Shown here: positions 11,405 to 22,620 of the stretch, in pieces
Position numbering within the stretch: position 1 is the first letter of the stretch
Layout: every line of letters starts with the position of its first letter
Source: Chelonoidis abingdonii
Lineage: Eukaryota > Chordata > Testudines > Testudinidae
Length of the DNA stretch: 64,000 nucleotides
Direction of reading: 5' to 3'
Assembly (NCBI RefSeq): GCF_003597395.2
Contig: NC_133790.1
Span: 26,452,017 to 26,516,016 of the forward strand
Notes under the pieces: model-generated
What the model was told of the DNA's origin: nothing
Database searches by the model: none
The model's input: the letters and a program-made list of their open reading frames with translations, nothing else
Made by a program: the position numbers and the translations under genes

Positions 11405-11780
11405 TTAGAGCTGGTAAAAAATTGGGAAACAGTTGTGGAAAACATTGACATTTCAAAGGTTTGAAGTGGACCTATTTTCTGAGACTCTTTCTGTGATATT
11501 TTTAATAGATATTTTTCTCAAAATTGTTTAAGAAAGGCTTATCCAAATTTTTTTTTTACAAGAAATCACATTTTTCTGTTTTGGTAAATAAAAGAATTCA
11601 ATACCAACTTTGAAAACAATCATGATTAATAACATCAATAAAAATATTAAATGTGAAACATTTCACAAAAATCAGAATTTAGATAAAGTTGGAATGTTTT
11701 GGTGAAAAGTTTCAGGTTTTTGTAAGAAGACTTTGTTTTACACAACTTTGCATGCAAAAAATGTCAACCAGCTCTAGTTT
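11405..11780. repeat. AT-rich degenerate repeat block
   Basis: Runs like tttcacaaaaatcag, ttttggtgaaaagtttcagg and aaaaattgggaaa recur in both senses. It belongs with the other AT-rich blocks of the window. There are no frames of note. Confidence 0.45.
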
Positions 11781-12787
11781 TAATATGTACCCGTGAATAA
11801 AGGCTGTTGGTCTTTTTAACAGAAATAACTAACATTAAAGTTATAATAAGCAAGGGCAACAGGCATGTAACACATTGGCCAACCAGCAGTAAGGGCCTTT
11901 CGGGCTGCTTCTGGATCGAGTTCTCTGAAGTGCTTACAACATCCTGGGAGTTCCTGAGTGTCCTTTACTTCCTTTGGTTTCAGTGGGAATGTATGGAATC
12001 TAAGTCTATCTTACTGAGCAAAATCAATAGGAAAATCAGTCTGGGAATTATCTTCACCAGTACTTAGATACTTCAGTAACAGGAATTCTAGAAAGAGAGA
12101 AGGGAAGATGATGGAGGAAACCAGGGAGCCAGGTGTTTTTCCACACCTAACCAGAAGAAAGCACACTGATCTATATTCCACTAGCTGTATAAGAGATCTA
12201 CAGCCTACTGGAACACCAGTCAATATACAGAGTGAGCAGGAGATTACACACTAAATCTGAGGCTGACCACAAACGGGCAGCCCTATGGAATAGATCCCCT
12301 TTCTGGGCCATGGGTCTTTCAGATCCTAAAAGCTATCTCTACTTGATATGTAATATATCTGGACACTGGGCAGGTGCTGAATCCTCATTTTGTTCTTTCT
12401 AAGCCCAGAATCCAGGCAAATGTGGAAATCCTCGTTTCAGGTTCTCCTCTTCTTAAGAGCTGCACCCAGAGTGCATTCTGCATGGATGTAGATATCTGTG
12501 TCATGTTGTTTTCCTCTTTATTGTCAAAAAATTAAGAGATTTCAGCAATCACCTACAGGCTGCTGTCACTCTTACAAAGAATCTCAGCTAAAACTGGATA
12601 ATGATGATTGATTGAGACCAGTTCAGGTTCACATCCAAAATTATGAAGTTTATCTGAAGTTTATTCCAGCTACCTGAAACTCTTGTGTATCTAAATCTGG
12701 GCTGAAAATCAAGGAGAATATGCTTCCTTGGGAGATTTCTCTGGGATTCCCTACACCCATTTGTGCTAGACATTATGTGACAATGAG
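11781..12787. other. Gene-free stretch, apparently unique
   Basis: No repeat, exon or RNA gene recognised. The open frames on each strand are below 90 residues and show no domain. Confidence 0.45.
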
Positions 12788-12944
12788 CATCTTTTTGGTA
12801 AAAAGAACAAGAGTACTTGTGGCTCCTTAGAGACTAACAAATTTATTTGATCATAAGCTTTAGTGGGCTACAACCCACTTAATCAGATGCATAGAATGCA
12901 TACAGACTAACACGGCTGCTACTCTGAAATCCATCTTTTTGGTA
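12788..12944 (+). mobile_element. Tail-sharing retroposon, subfamily 1, copy with inverted body
   Basis: The insert at 12801-12931 is flanked by a perfect 13-bp direct repeat, catctttttggta (12788-12800 and 12932-12944). The 3' terminus is gactaacacggctgctactc then tgaaa, shared with the copies at 18.4 and 62.3 kb. The rest of the body (actaacaaatttatttgatc, aagctttagtgggc) runs in the opposite sense relative to that terminus compared with the other two copies. The junction is near 12893-12903, where atgcat words occur on both sides. A gtggg/cccac hairpin sits at 12863-12878. A 13-bp TSD with a fixed 3' end and an inverted 5' part is what LINE-driven insertion with twin priming would leave. 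Confidence 0.8.
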
Positions 12945-13044
12945 CTTTCACTTCTGGTCCCGGTTACAGCCTGAAAGTACAGAAAAGGATGGAGATACAA
13001 AATGCGTTTTTTAAACTTCAATGATTTCTGACTATATCTTTTAC

Positions 13045-13401
13045 AGTAGAACCTCAGAGCTCCAAACACTTGGAATGGTGGTTGTTCATAGTGCTGAAAT
13101 GTTTGTAGCTCCGAACATAATGTTATGGTTCTTTCAAAAGTTTACAACTGAACTTTGACTTGATACAGCTTTGAAACTTTACTATACAGACGAAAAATTC
13201 TTCTTTCTCTTTATTTATTTTTTAAGTAGTTTATGTTTAACACAGAACTGCACAGTTTATGTTTAGCACAGCACTGCACAGTATTTGTGTGTGCGTTTGG
13301 GGGCATGAGGGAGTTTGTGTGTACTCCCGGTTCCACATGAGATGTGTGGTTGATTGGTCGGTTCATAACTCTGGTGTTAGTACTTCTGAGGTTCTGCTAT
13401 A
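13045..13401. mobile_element. Tigger/mariner-like MITE, ~357 bp
   Basis: The left end reads cagtagaacctcagag and the right end, reverse-complemented, reads agcagaacctcagaa. Both are bordered by TA, the usual mariner-superfamily target. Inside, subterminal words (ctccaaac/gttcataact) are roughly complementary. An internal near-repeat cagaactgcacagtttatgt / cagcactgcacag lies around 13243-13280. No transposase frame remains. Confidence 0.65.
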
Positions 13402-13492
13402 GTTAATTTCACAGTGTGGATGAAAGTTGAAGAGGAGAGGTGGTTACCAGACTGCTCATCTCCACAAAATATTTAGTCTGACCATTACCAAG

Positions 13493-13922
13493 CGAGGCTG
13501 CCCAGAGGATTCAGAAAGCCTGGGGTCTTTGGCAGCGGGGCGCCCCCACTTCAGCTGTAATTCATCAGAGGGGGGTCCTTCCGCTCCGGGACCCACCACC
13601 AAAGTGCCCTAAAGACCCGCAAGTGGGCCCCCCGCTGCCGAATTACCGCTGAAGCGGGACCCGGCACTTCGGCGACAGGTCCCGCTTTGGTGGTCATTCA
13701 GTGGCGGGGGGTCCTTCCGCCCCGGAGCGGAAGAATCCCCCGCTGCTGAAGACCCAGAGCGGAAGACGCTCCAGGGGCCTGGGCCCCGCGAGAGTTTTCC
13801 AGGGCCCCCGGAGCAAGTGAAGGACCCCACTCCAGGACCCCCGAAAAACTCCCATGGGGGCCCCTCTGGGGCCCGGGGCCTGGGGCAAATTACCCCACTT
13901 GCCCCCCTCCCGGGTGGCCCTG
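13493..13922 (+). mobile_element. GC-rich hAT element, 430 bp, perfect 8-bp TSD
   Basis: The element is flanked by ttaccaag at 13485-13492 and 13923-13930. The ends are cgaggctgcccagagg (degenerate) and, reverse-complemented, cagggccacccggg. The interior is very GC-rich, with repeated gggtccttccgc and cggaag blocks in both senses, so it can fold on itself. There is no transposase. It stands out in composition from the AT-rich surroundings and could be mistaken for a CpG island. Confidence 0.8.
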
Positions 13923-14286
13923 TTACCAAGACATCTATTTCTGTCTCTCTTGCTCTCATTTTGTCTCTTGTGTCTATCTCTCAAGTATTTCATTGTAGAA
14001 AAGCCATTTTTTGTACACAGGGATATTTTTCTCTGATTCCAGTAAAGCCTAGAGAATCATTGACATTTAAATTCTTCCTATAATGGAGTCAAACTTGTAA
14101 ACCAAGCTGGTCTCTTGTAGATCATAAGTGTCTTTCAGCTGTCTGCAATGGAAATTAAACTCTACTTTGGGACCAAACATGAGACCTCTAGGAGCTGAAG
14201 ATAGTAGCACCTCACAGAAGGCACTCAGTACATGAGAAATCTGGATAGATGAACAAGGGGGATATTCAAGTGGCCTTTAACCCACA

Positions 14287-14534
14287 CAGGGCTGGCTCCA
14301 GGCATCAGTGCAGGAAGCAGGTGCTTGGGGCAGCCAATGGAGAGGGGCGGCACATCCAGGCCTTCGGTGGCAATTTGGCGGCGGGTCCCTCAGTCCCTCT
14401 CAGAGGGAAGGATCAACCGCCTAATTGCTGCCAAGGAATGAAGCAGCACGAGAGAGCTGCTGCCAATCACGGCTTTATCTTTTTTTTTGTTTTCCTTCGC
14501 CACTTGGGGTGGCGAAAAGTTGGAGCCGGCCATG
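14287..14534 (+). mobile_element. hAT element, 248 bp, 7/8 TSD
   Basis: The left end is cagggctggctcc and the right end, reverse-complemented, is catggccggctcc. The flanks are aacccaca (14279-14286) and aacctaca (14535-14542), a 7 of 8 match. The interior includes cttggggcagcc and ttcggtggcaatttggcggc, words shared with the other GC-rich hAT copies. It is non-autonomous. Confidence 0.78.
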
Positions 14535-14542
14535 AACCTACA

Positions 14543-14829
14543 GTAGAATGAAGGTGCATGTTACGTGTGCTGTGCTTTTATTTCATCATTTGATCCATGT
14601 GGGCTATTGGTCTGCCGTGTTCATGACTGAGATCGGATACTTGACCTTTGTTTCTTTGAGAGGGACAGTGCTAAGATTTGCACCCTAATTTTTGAGTTAA
14701 GAAGGAAAGGTGGGTAGATTCTGGGATGCAATAAGGGATCTCCCCATGTTACTTCATTCAGCTGCTTTGCTCCAGCTTTCAACTTTGGTTTGCTAAAAGT
14801 GGCCTGCCCTGCAAAACCCAGGTCTCAAT
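14543..14829. other. Gene-free stretch
   Basis: No repeat or coding signal recognised. Confidence 0.4.
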
Positions 14830-16110
14830 TAAGACTATTATTCTGGGATGACATTTCCTCAGTCTGTCGTCGGTTATTTTTTAATTCTCTAATTCGTTCT
14901 AATATGCGCAGTGCCTGCATATCCAGTCAGCCATGAAGACTCTGCATTTCCAGGTTCCTTCCTCTCCATCCTCCCGAAGAAATTAAAGCAAGGAGGCTGT
15001 GGGCCCACAAGTGCAGGAAATAGAATTAGGAGACATATTAATTGAGGCATCAAGTAGGATTTCATTCCAGGCGGTTTCCTTCCGCGAGCCACTTTGATGC
15101 TTCCCCTTCGCAGCTCTGTTTCTCATTAAAAATATCCCTTAATGGCAAATGCTGTTTATACATGTTGCAATTATGTCATGCTGTAACCCCTATGCTGGCA
15201 GGCTTTGCTGGCTAGCAAGGAGGGCAGGCGGAGGAGGTGAGTTCTGGGAAAGAGGAGGAAACATTGGTGTGGAGAAAGGGGGAGAAAACAGAGAATGACC
15301 TGCGGCTTCTCTGTGCAATATGACAGTTGCTCTTTTATTCTAAACTTCCCTTGTGCATTCAATTCAGCTGTACGTACCCTTGTTATATGCCTGTGTTGGT
15401 TTTTGTTCTTTCTGCAGCTCACTGGCTCTGCCAGCCAGTGCTTAAGTGGCTGGATCAAACCTGAAGAGTCCTGCTTTTCTGAAATGAAGCACATATCCCC
15501 TTTCACTTTAACGATTTTTTTTGAGAATTTTTTTCTTTTTCCTCCTTCATGCTCCCTCCCATTTTTTTCATTTGTCTTCTCACAGCAACCATGTCAACCC
15601 TTCGATGAATCACACAGGATCTTCTTCAAGGCCTGAGATTTACCCTGGTCTTTTCAGAAATGCTACCTTGAGCAATGCAGCCATAAGTGTTTCTGCCAGC
15701 ACTAATTCGAGGCTGTGAGAACGGCTCATTTATGGGAGGGTATTTGTTTTTCCATCAAGGCAGCCAAAAAAACCTCCAACTTTCCCTCTCCCTCTGGAGG
15801 AGATCGGGAGTTCTCTGAATTCATTTTGTCCCTTAATCTCCAAGCTCATACAACCAGCTGAGGACAACCTTGTCAATGAACTTTTGTTCTTGGTGGTTTT
15901 TGTTGTTGCTGTTCCCATTGTGAAATGGGTTTGCCCCACATACGGATCACAGAGGCAAACAATAACGATAATGATAAAAGAAAACAGCTAATGCATGTGG
16001 GACTGCAAGCCAAGCCACGTTAATACCCAAGCAAGTCCATAAGCCAATACAAATACCACAGCTGTGCTCTTGAAACTCTACTGGCCTCTCTAGCTACCAG
16101 GAGTCAACAT
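14830..16110. other. Unique block with candidate conserved non-coding elements
   Basis: This block carries none of the repeat families that fill the neighbourhood. The part at 14930-15190 has homeodomain-like words (atattaattgag, tcattaaaaatat, tcccttaatgg) between mixed-complexity sequence, the texture of vertebrate enhancers. A pyrimidine tract followed by ctgcag near 15405-15417 resembles a 3' splice site, but the following frame has no recognisable exon. Function is inference only; conservation across amniotes would decide. Confidence 0.3.
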
Positions 16111-18094
16111 TAAGCAACTGAAACTGACACCGAAAGCAGCAAGCGAAAACCTCAAAGTTATAAAAATGTGAGTGTAAAACAAATCAAACAGCAAAGAAAC
16201 CACCCCAGCCTCTGCCTAATATCTGATGTAAAATGACCAGAGTCTAAATAGTCAAACCAGCCTAGAAAACCAAGGGAGCCGGAGATGACAAGGACTGACC
16301 AGAGGAATAAGAGGAAGCAGACAAGTGTAGGAGTCACAGAGGAGAAGTCTCTCTCTCTCAGTGCCTAGAGCCAGAGCTGCTGTGAAATGACTCATTTCTA
16401 CTTTGCTTGGATGATATTTGCATGCAAAACCCATTCTTTCTCCATGAGCAGTCACGGGGGTATTCAGTTCATGTGTTTTGATCCTCTCAGGTCTAAAATT
16501 GTGACGTTTCATGGATTTATCCCTCCAGAGGGTCATTCATCATTTTCAGAACATAGAGCTCCATCCTACTGTCCCCTTGTAGTGAAATCAATGGGAGTGT
16601 TGCCATGGATTTCAAAGTGAGCATTGGAACGGGCCCAAAGATAGGACCTGAGCATGTGGGCTCTTAGGCACTGGAACTGTCCCATGGAAGTTGATGGTCA
16701 AGTCCTGAAACTTTTATGTAATTTTTACTCAGCTCTTACTCAAGCGAAAATCTCAGTTGAAACTGAGTCAAGACTTCAGGATTAGACCCACTGACTTGAC
16801 TGGAATTATAGGCCCTGCTGAGTACATAGCAAGAGTAGCCAGGCTTCAAAGAAGTAGTGCTGTGGGCCTGCTCCCTAGCACCCTGGGAAAATCTAGGAGC
16901 CATTGTGCCTCTCTCCTGGAGCTACCAGCCAGCATGGTGCCCCCAGTGCAGGGCTATGTGTGACTGGTACAATCTTGCCCATTACGTGGCTTCAGAACAA
17001 TGACCGAACCATTCTCATCCACTGTTGAATAGTGTTTCGTCACCTCTCTGGTGAGAAATGCTGTCCATGAGAATGCTTCATTCCTAGGCAGACCTATCAC
17101 TCTAGGTCTTTTCAGTCTATTCTGAAATAATAGCCTCTTCAAGTGGTTTCTACTACTGACCTTGTGTCCATTGGGGCGTGAGAGCCCACTGGTGATTGCT
17201 CCAGCAAGGTGAACACAAGATATGAGTTGGTTTCGGTTCACTGGGTTCCATGGTCTATTCAGTATGTGTTACACTTGCCCCTCTGTGCCTGCTCCACAGA
17301 AGATATGAGTCTGCTCTCTTAGCATAAGCTGCACAGCGTCATGCTCTTAGCTCTACAGATCAGGGCTTCTCATCTCCAGTGATGACCAAATGAAAATTGT
17401 TACATAGATGGGTTAAACAGGTCCAGCAACATTCTACCCCACCCCACCCCTCAAGAATCTCAACTCTCATGGAGACTTTGGGGTTCAAGCAGGTCTCAAA
17501 TGCAATAGAATAACCAAGCTTTCCCAGGGGTCTGCTCTGTCAGACTCCTTATTGTCTGCACATCATTCCTTCTCGCTCCCCATTAGATGGTGTTACACAA
17601 GGAACAGGCCTCCTTAATGGGGAAGCACCTTAGCATCCTTAGTTTATTTTTTATGGTTAGAGGCAGATTATTCTGTATCCACCCCTTTCCACACTCCCAC
17701 CCTCCCCGCCCCATTACCACCTTCTAAAGCATTGCGTCGCTATGCCCCTCAGGCAGAGATGGGAAAGCTGGAGGGAGTTCCTGCTGAAGTTTGTCAGGGC
17801 TGGGATATGTGTCTGTCAGGAGAATTTGGGAGTAATTGACACATGCCTGTGAGCTAAGGACTGTGCTCACGATCCAAACCCAGATGCTGCTCATGGCAGA
17901 ATGACACTTCCCCTAAACCTTTGGCATCAGCCACACCCACAACACCTTTCAACTTTATTTAGCGTCTTCAGATATGTGAAGTACTTCCTTAAAGGGAATG
18001 CTGCTATGGGCCCTATGTACGTGTGCTAGGCATCCTGCCGTGGCACATGTACAGAGCAGACATACCAAACCCACCCAAAAAACGCAGACATTGG
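16111..18094. other. Gene-free stretch with one old repeat trace
   Basis: At about 16560-16640 there is a gtgaaatcaatgggagtgtt/gccatggatttcaaagtgag word pair, an inverted CATTGA-type motif common in old reptile repeats. The remainder shows no named repeat or exon. Confidence 0.4.
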
Positions 18095-18165
18095 GCTTGG
18101 TTTTGGCTTAATTGGCTTGTGAGTTGCTTGTTGGCTAGTTTTTTGGCTTGATGCTTTTCTTTTTG
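18095..18165. repeat. TTGGCTT-rich cryptic repeat
   Basis: The word ttggctt or a near match (ttggttttggcttaattggc, ttgttggctag, ttttttggcttg) recurs about six times in 70 bp. A second patch with the same words lies at about 18288-18335. It is a degenerate simple or satellite-like tract without coding capacity. Confidence 0.5.
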
Positions 18166-18393
18166 ATTGGCTCCCAGCAAGGAGGGGCAAAGGGCGGGGA
18201 GAGAGTCGGGGGGCACAGCGGGCCCATCACAGTCCCAGACTGCATGCTGGGGGGATCTAGTCACCTAGAGTGTTGGGGTTCTTAGGGACTGGCTTGTTTT
18301 GAAATGGGATTAGCTTGATTTTTGGCTTATTGTGAAAGTCGGGGTGCTTATTTACTGCATGAAAGATGGCAACTGTGATACAGAGATATGGTG

Positions 18394-18531
18394 TGAATGC
18401 AGGTTTCAGAGTGGTAGCCGTGTTAGTGTGTATCAGCAAAAACAATGAGGAGTCCTTGTGGCACCTTAGAGACTAACAAATTTATTTGGGCACAAGCTTT
18501 CGTGGGCTAAAACCCACTTCATGAATGCAGG
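18394..18531 (-). mobile_element. Tail-sharing retroposon, subfamily 1, uninverted copy
   Basis: The insert at 18404-18521 lies between direct repeats tgaatgcagg (18394-18403 and 18522-18531). On the minus strand it ends actaacacggctaccactc then tgaaa next to the flank. The body (aggagtccttgtggcacctt, gactaacaaatttatttggg, aagctttcgtgggc) keeps one orientation relative to this terminus. The hairpin gtggg/cccac sits at 18502-18517. I treat this copy as the reference arrangement for judging the inverted copies. It has no reading frame and no poly(A). Confidence 0.78.
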
Positions 18532-18654
18532 CAGCATGCTGCAGTTGAGGTTGGGTTGCTTAACACCTGCCTGTGCTATTAGCACTCTCCCTTTTGAGTG
18601 GGTAACTCCAGGCGGCTGCTACTCTACAGGGAGAATTAGGACATACAGGTGGGA

Positions 18655-19050
18655 AATTAATGTTGAAAGTAAAACTGGGTAAAATTTTTCAGGAACACTT
18701 TTTTTTTTGGTGGTGGGGGGAACCAGATTCAGGTTAGCTGAAACAATTTTCAAATTTGTGTCAGATTCACCTAATTAGATTTCAGAGGAGTGAGGGTTGG
18801 CTGAAATAAACAATTTTTCATTTAGAATTTAATTTCAAGGTGTTTTTTTTAATTTAAAAATTTTTTGAGGCTGCCACCGTTCCCCCCACAAAAAATTTTT
18901 TCGGTTTGCTTGAAAGAGCCTGGATTTTGTGCAACCCAAAATGTTTTGGTTCCCAAACTCTTTCAGTTTCCCCAAAAATTCAAAACATTTTGGGTCAACC
19001 CACAATCAGTTTCGCTCCTGAACTAAAAGTTTGGTGACTTACAAAGTTCT
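18655..19050. repeat. AT-rich TTTTGG/CCAAAA-type degenerate repeat, longest clear block
   Basis: Words such as cccaaaatgttttggttccc, aaaacattttgggtcaaccc and gctgaaataaacaattttt recur in both senses, giving many short inverted repeats. It has the same texture as the other AT-rich blocks. Edges are approximate. Confidence 0.5.
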
Positions 19051-22000
19051 GAAACGCCCCATGTTTCGCGAGAGTGTCGCATCTCCCTGGAGGAAAGCAA
19101 ATTCAATAAAGAGGTTGATAACAGTGTGGCCATTTGGACAAACAGATGGTTATGGAATTCAGAAACCTTGTGGCCTGCAAGACACTGTTTAGCAATGAGC
19201 AAGAATGGGCTTCACAGATAAAGGTCTTGCTCACAAACAAACTTGCATAGGTTAAATTGGTGCAAACGCCTCTGTTCTTTGTTCAGTACAGGATGGAAAA
19301 GGCCTCTGAACAGGTCTATTTTGGTACAGTTGCAAAGCTGCAACATAGAGGGAAGAAATACAGGCACAAGTAACTCTCCTCGACAGAGCTAGGACAACTG
19401 CATCTATCACCTTTTTATGGATAGAAAAACAGTGATGTGCTGCCAGCATTTTTACAAGGGCTCCTATCATTTCTCTCCTCCCCTTAAACCATGTTAAATC
19501 CTAAGTAACCGGGGGATGGGAGGGTACATGTGCTCTTAGACAAAGGAGTGAGGCACCGGCAAATTGGTTCCTATGTCCTTGCATTTAAACACAACCATTT
19601 TCTCATAACCATAAGCCTGGAGAGTGTGTGTGCCACTTAGCAAGCAAACTAAAACATTAAGGGCACTTTGCTGGAAATATTTATATTTTGTTCCTGAAAA
19701 AATACACAGAGTGCATTGATAGCATTGTGCAGAGTTCAACTTGTGCAATCAGAAAGGATGTGTGTGTAGCTTGAAGAGGTATCCAATAATCTTCTTCCTT
19801 TGGAAAAGTTTTTGAAAACACCTCGCACCTGGTGAATTCCTAAGTAAATTGAAAAAAAAAATTGCACTCCAGACATTTTCTGCTTCTCTGCATTAAGACA
19901 CCTCTAATAGGAATGGTTAAGCATAAGCCAAGGAGGGATGAATTCTAGTAGGGAGAGAGGAATCCCCTTAACCCTTGCTCTGGTTTGATGGTGGAGCCCA
20001 TCACTGGGTCTGACTCTCATTTCTGAAACCAGATTCCAGAAATGATACGGGTGTGTCCTCCTCCTCGTGCCTTCTAATTCCAGTCAGAGAGCACAGTATG
20101 CTCCGGATGGGTTGTGCCATGTTAATGAAATCTCCACTATGGCCACAATACTTTTCAAGAAACCATACAGAGAGTGCACTGTTTTCCCCAGAGCTCTGCC
20201 CATTCGCTGAGCTTTCCTGTAAAACAAATAAGGAACAAAGAAATTGCAAAAGTAAATTGGTATAAAATTAGTAAGGCCCTGATCTGACTGTTCCCAACCA
20301 CAGCCAGGCAATTTTCTGCCTTTTATAAGCATTGCCCATGTGCTGCTTTTCTCCCTTTGTGCTCCCTTCTCATATACTTATGTGCACAGCCCCACTGCCA
20401 ATAAACACTGATTTACACTACCCCTTGGGTATCGGAAATCTCCTCAAGTGAAAGATATTTTTTTTCATATTTAGCTTGGGTGGTCAAACATACTGAGTAA
20501 CTGGAGGTGCAACTGTGAAATCAACCTCCTCTTAATTACAGAGACATTTCGAAAGGAATAGTGGCAGAGTCTGTCTGTCTTTCTCTTAGGTTATTGACAA
20601 GAAAAGTATCTTTTCCCCAAGGCTGAGTACAATAGTTGTAGTCATAACATTAGACCCTCTCCTTATTTTCCTACCTACAATTTTACCTTTAATTTAATTA
20701 GTTTGTTTTGAAAGGAATATAGGGCTGAGAGAGAGACTGTTGGCTCTCCTGTCCCAGTACTAGTAATGCCAAATTGTACCAACTTGGTGGATTTTGTGTG
20801 GTTACTGATGGGTATATATCAAGAAAGACCTCCTTGATTGTGCCATTCCATCCGTTCCTTGGCAGAATGCTCACCTGGAACTCAAGTTTTTAGCCATCCC
20901 AAGATCCTAAACTATCTTTGTCATTAGATTATTTTTTTCTTTGAAGTGGCCAGTGCACCTGTTGGCTCAGTGAAGGCATCCAAGTGAACAGTCCTAGTCT
21001 GTGTCTTCTCTCATCCTAGTGTTAATCAGAAGTACTTCTGCTGAGCTCAGTGGAATCAGACAAGTGCAAAACTGGAGTGAGAGGAGAACCAGGCCCTTTG
21101 TTTCAGGACCAGAGACCAGCAAGCTTACTTCATTGCTTAATTTAGTGGCAACATAGGTGTCCTACTACCAGAATGAGTACTACAAAGTTGGGTTAAATAG
21201 ATACAAAATGCTGGCTAGTGTAGCATTTTGCATCCTACAGTGCAGCAGTGCTAGTGAGGCAATGAAGCAGTGGGTATTGTATCCAAAGCTTGCATCCTAT
21301 TAAGCACACTGGGCCAAGCTCATCCTGGTGAAACTCCAGTGAACTCAATAGAAAGGGGAGCTAATTCTGCAGAAGATTCAGAATGGGATTTTCTTTCTGA
21401 AGGAGGTCCAAGCTCAAACAAAAAGGCCTTCTTGTGTAGAAGAATGGAGTTGTCAGTAAAGAAACTGTAGTATTAATAGGTTCAATTTTAATATAGGTTT
21501 CAGCACCATGGAAGGGTTTGGAATGGCCTCTTTCAGAAGGCCAAATTCTACAAAATCCCCAGACCAAGTTAAGGGACTGTCGTAATTGTTGGGAATAATG
21601 AAAGTTCATTTTACATTTTTAACTTTTTAAAATGTGGGTGAACAGTTGGGTTTTTTCGAACTGTTATACACGTGTAAATTTCTTAAACTTTTTTTAACTG
21701 GTGGTACCCAACATCTTTATAATAAACATGGAAGGGAGTCAATCCTCAGAAGATGTCTCATGAAAGACCTGCCCAATGGAGTTGTCAGGAGAGCACTTTT
21801 TCCCCTCCATTCTCTGCAAATAGCCCATAACATAGCCAATCCTTGACCACTACCGCAGGCCGAAAAATACAAGTTTGTGGATTTCCCAATATTTGTAACT
21901 TCGTCAGTCAGGGCTTATCTCCCTGATAAATAAAAGGAGGACACGCACACACACACTCCCTATCTCAAAACAAACAGAGCACTTGCCTTACCTCACACAA

Positions 22001-22300
22001 GATGAAGACATGGGAAGTGTGCTGTCAACAATTTAAACAATGCAATTAAAATATATATGAATATCTCTCACTTGCACTGGTTTAAACCAGTATACCTTCA
22101 CCGAAGCTACTTCTGATTTACACCTGCTTTAAGTGAGAGGAGACTCAGACCTGCTGTCTGAAAAGAAAATTAATTGCAGTCTTCTTGCATTGTGCATTAG
22201 TCAAAACAGAGGCAGGATACAGCCTAAATGGATCCACCATCTATTTAATAGAGCTATGCCTGTTTATACTAGCTGCAGAACTGATAGCACTGGACAGCTT
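19051..22300. other. Gene-free stretch, mostly unique
   Basis: No exon or RNA gene is supported. A short old-repeat trace lies near 22080-22140 (ggtttaaaccagtatacc, cttctgatttacacctgctt). 20040-20330 is repeat-free and of mixed complexity. The longest open frames are around 80 residues and overlap on opposite strands. Confidence 0.4.
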
Positions 22301-22374
22301 TGGGCAAGGACAGCAGATTTGATGTGGCTTCTCGTTCAGACAAATGGGCTCCAGCCCCCTCCCCCCTTTTTTTT

Positions 22375-22620
22375 TCTTCCTCACTCGTATGCAAATAGCT
22401 GCATCTCCATCCCTTTAAGAAAATGTCAGGGCACTTTTGTCCCTTTGAGATGGGCTTTTTAATTGGTCTAATTTGATGATGTAACTTAGTGTCCTGGTGG
22501 CCATTGATTGATTTCAATTAACATTCCCAGGCTCCAGGCACTATAAATAACCCCTGTCTGGCCCGGCTGCTCCTCCACTGGCAGCTCAACCTTTCTCCTT
22601 TAGCTGCTGCTGAACTTGCT
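22375..22620 (+). promoter_or_regulatory. Promoter- or enhancer-like block with TATA/MEF2 box
   Basis: In order there are an octamer atgcaaat (22389), tccctttaag, a homeodomain cluster (tttttaattgg, cattgattgatttcaattaa about 22503-22522, including tgattgat, a PBX/HOX-type site), and ctataaataa (22541-22550). The last fits both a TATA box and the MEF2 consensus. About 25-30 bp downstream is a GC-richer cctgtctggcccggctgctc stretch, where a start site would be expected. I cannot connect it to a coding exon within the next kilobases. It could be an unlinked enhancer or chance. Confidence 0.35.

Noticed and set aside
13609..13993. Pro/Gly-rich frames and an apparent CpG island
   Set aside because: The GC-rich sequence is the interior of a hAT element with an exact 8-bp TSD, so neither a gene nor a promoter island is supported.
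15405..15480. Pyrimidine tract plus CAG as a 3' splice site
   Set aside because: The downstream frame has no recognisable exon and no donor with coding continuity; such tracts are common by chance.
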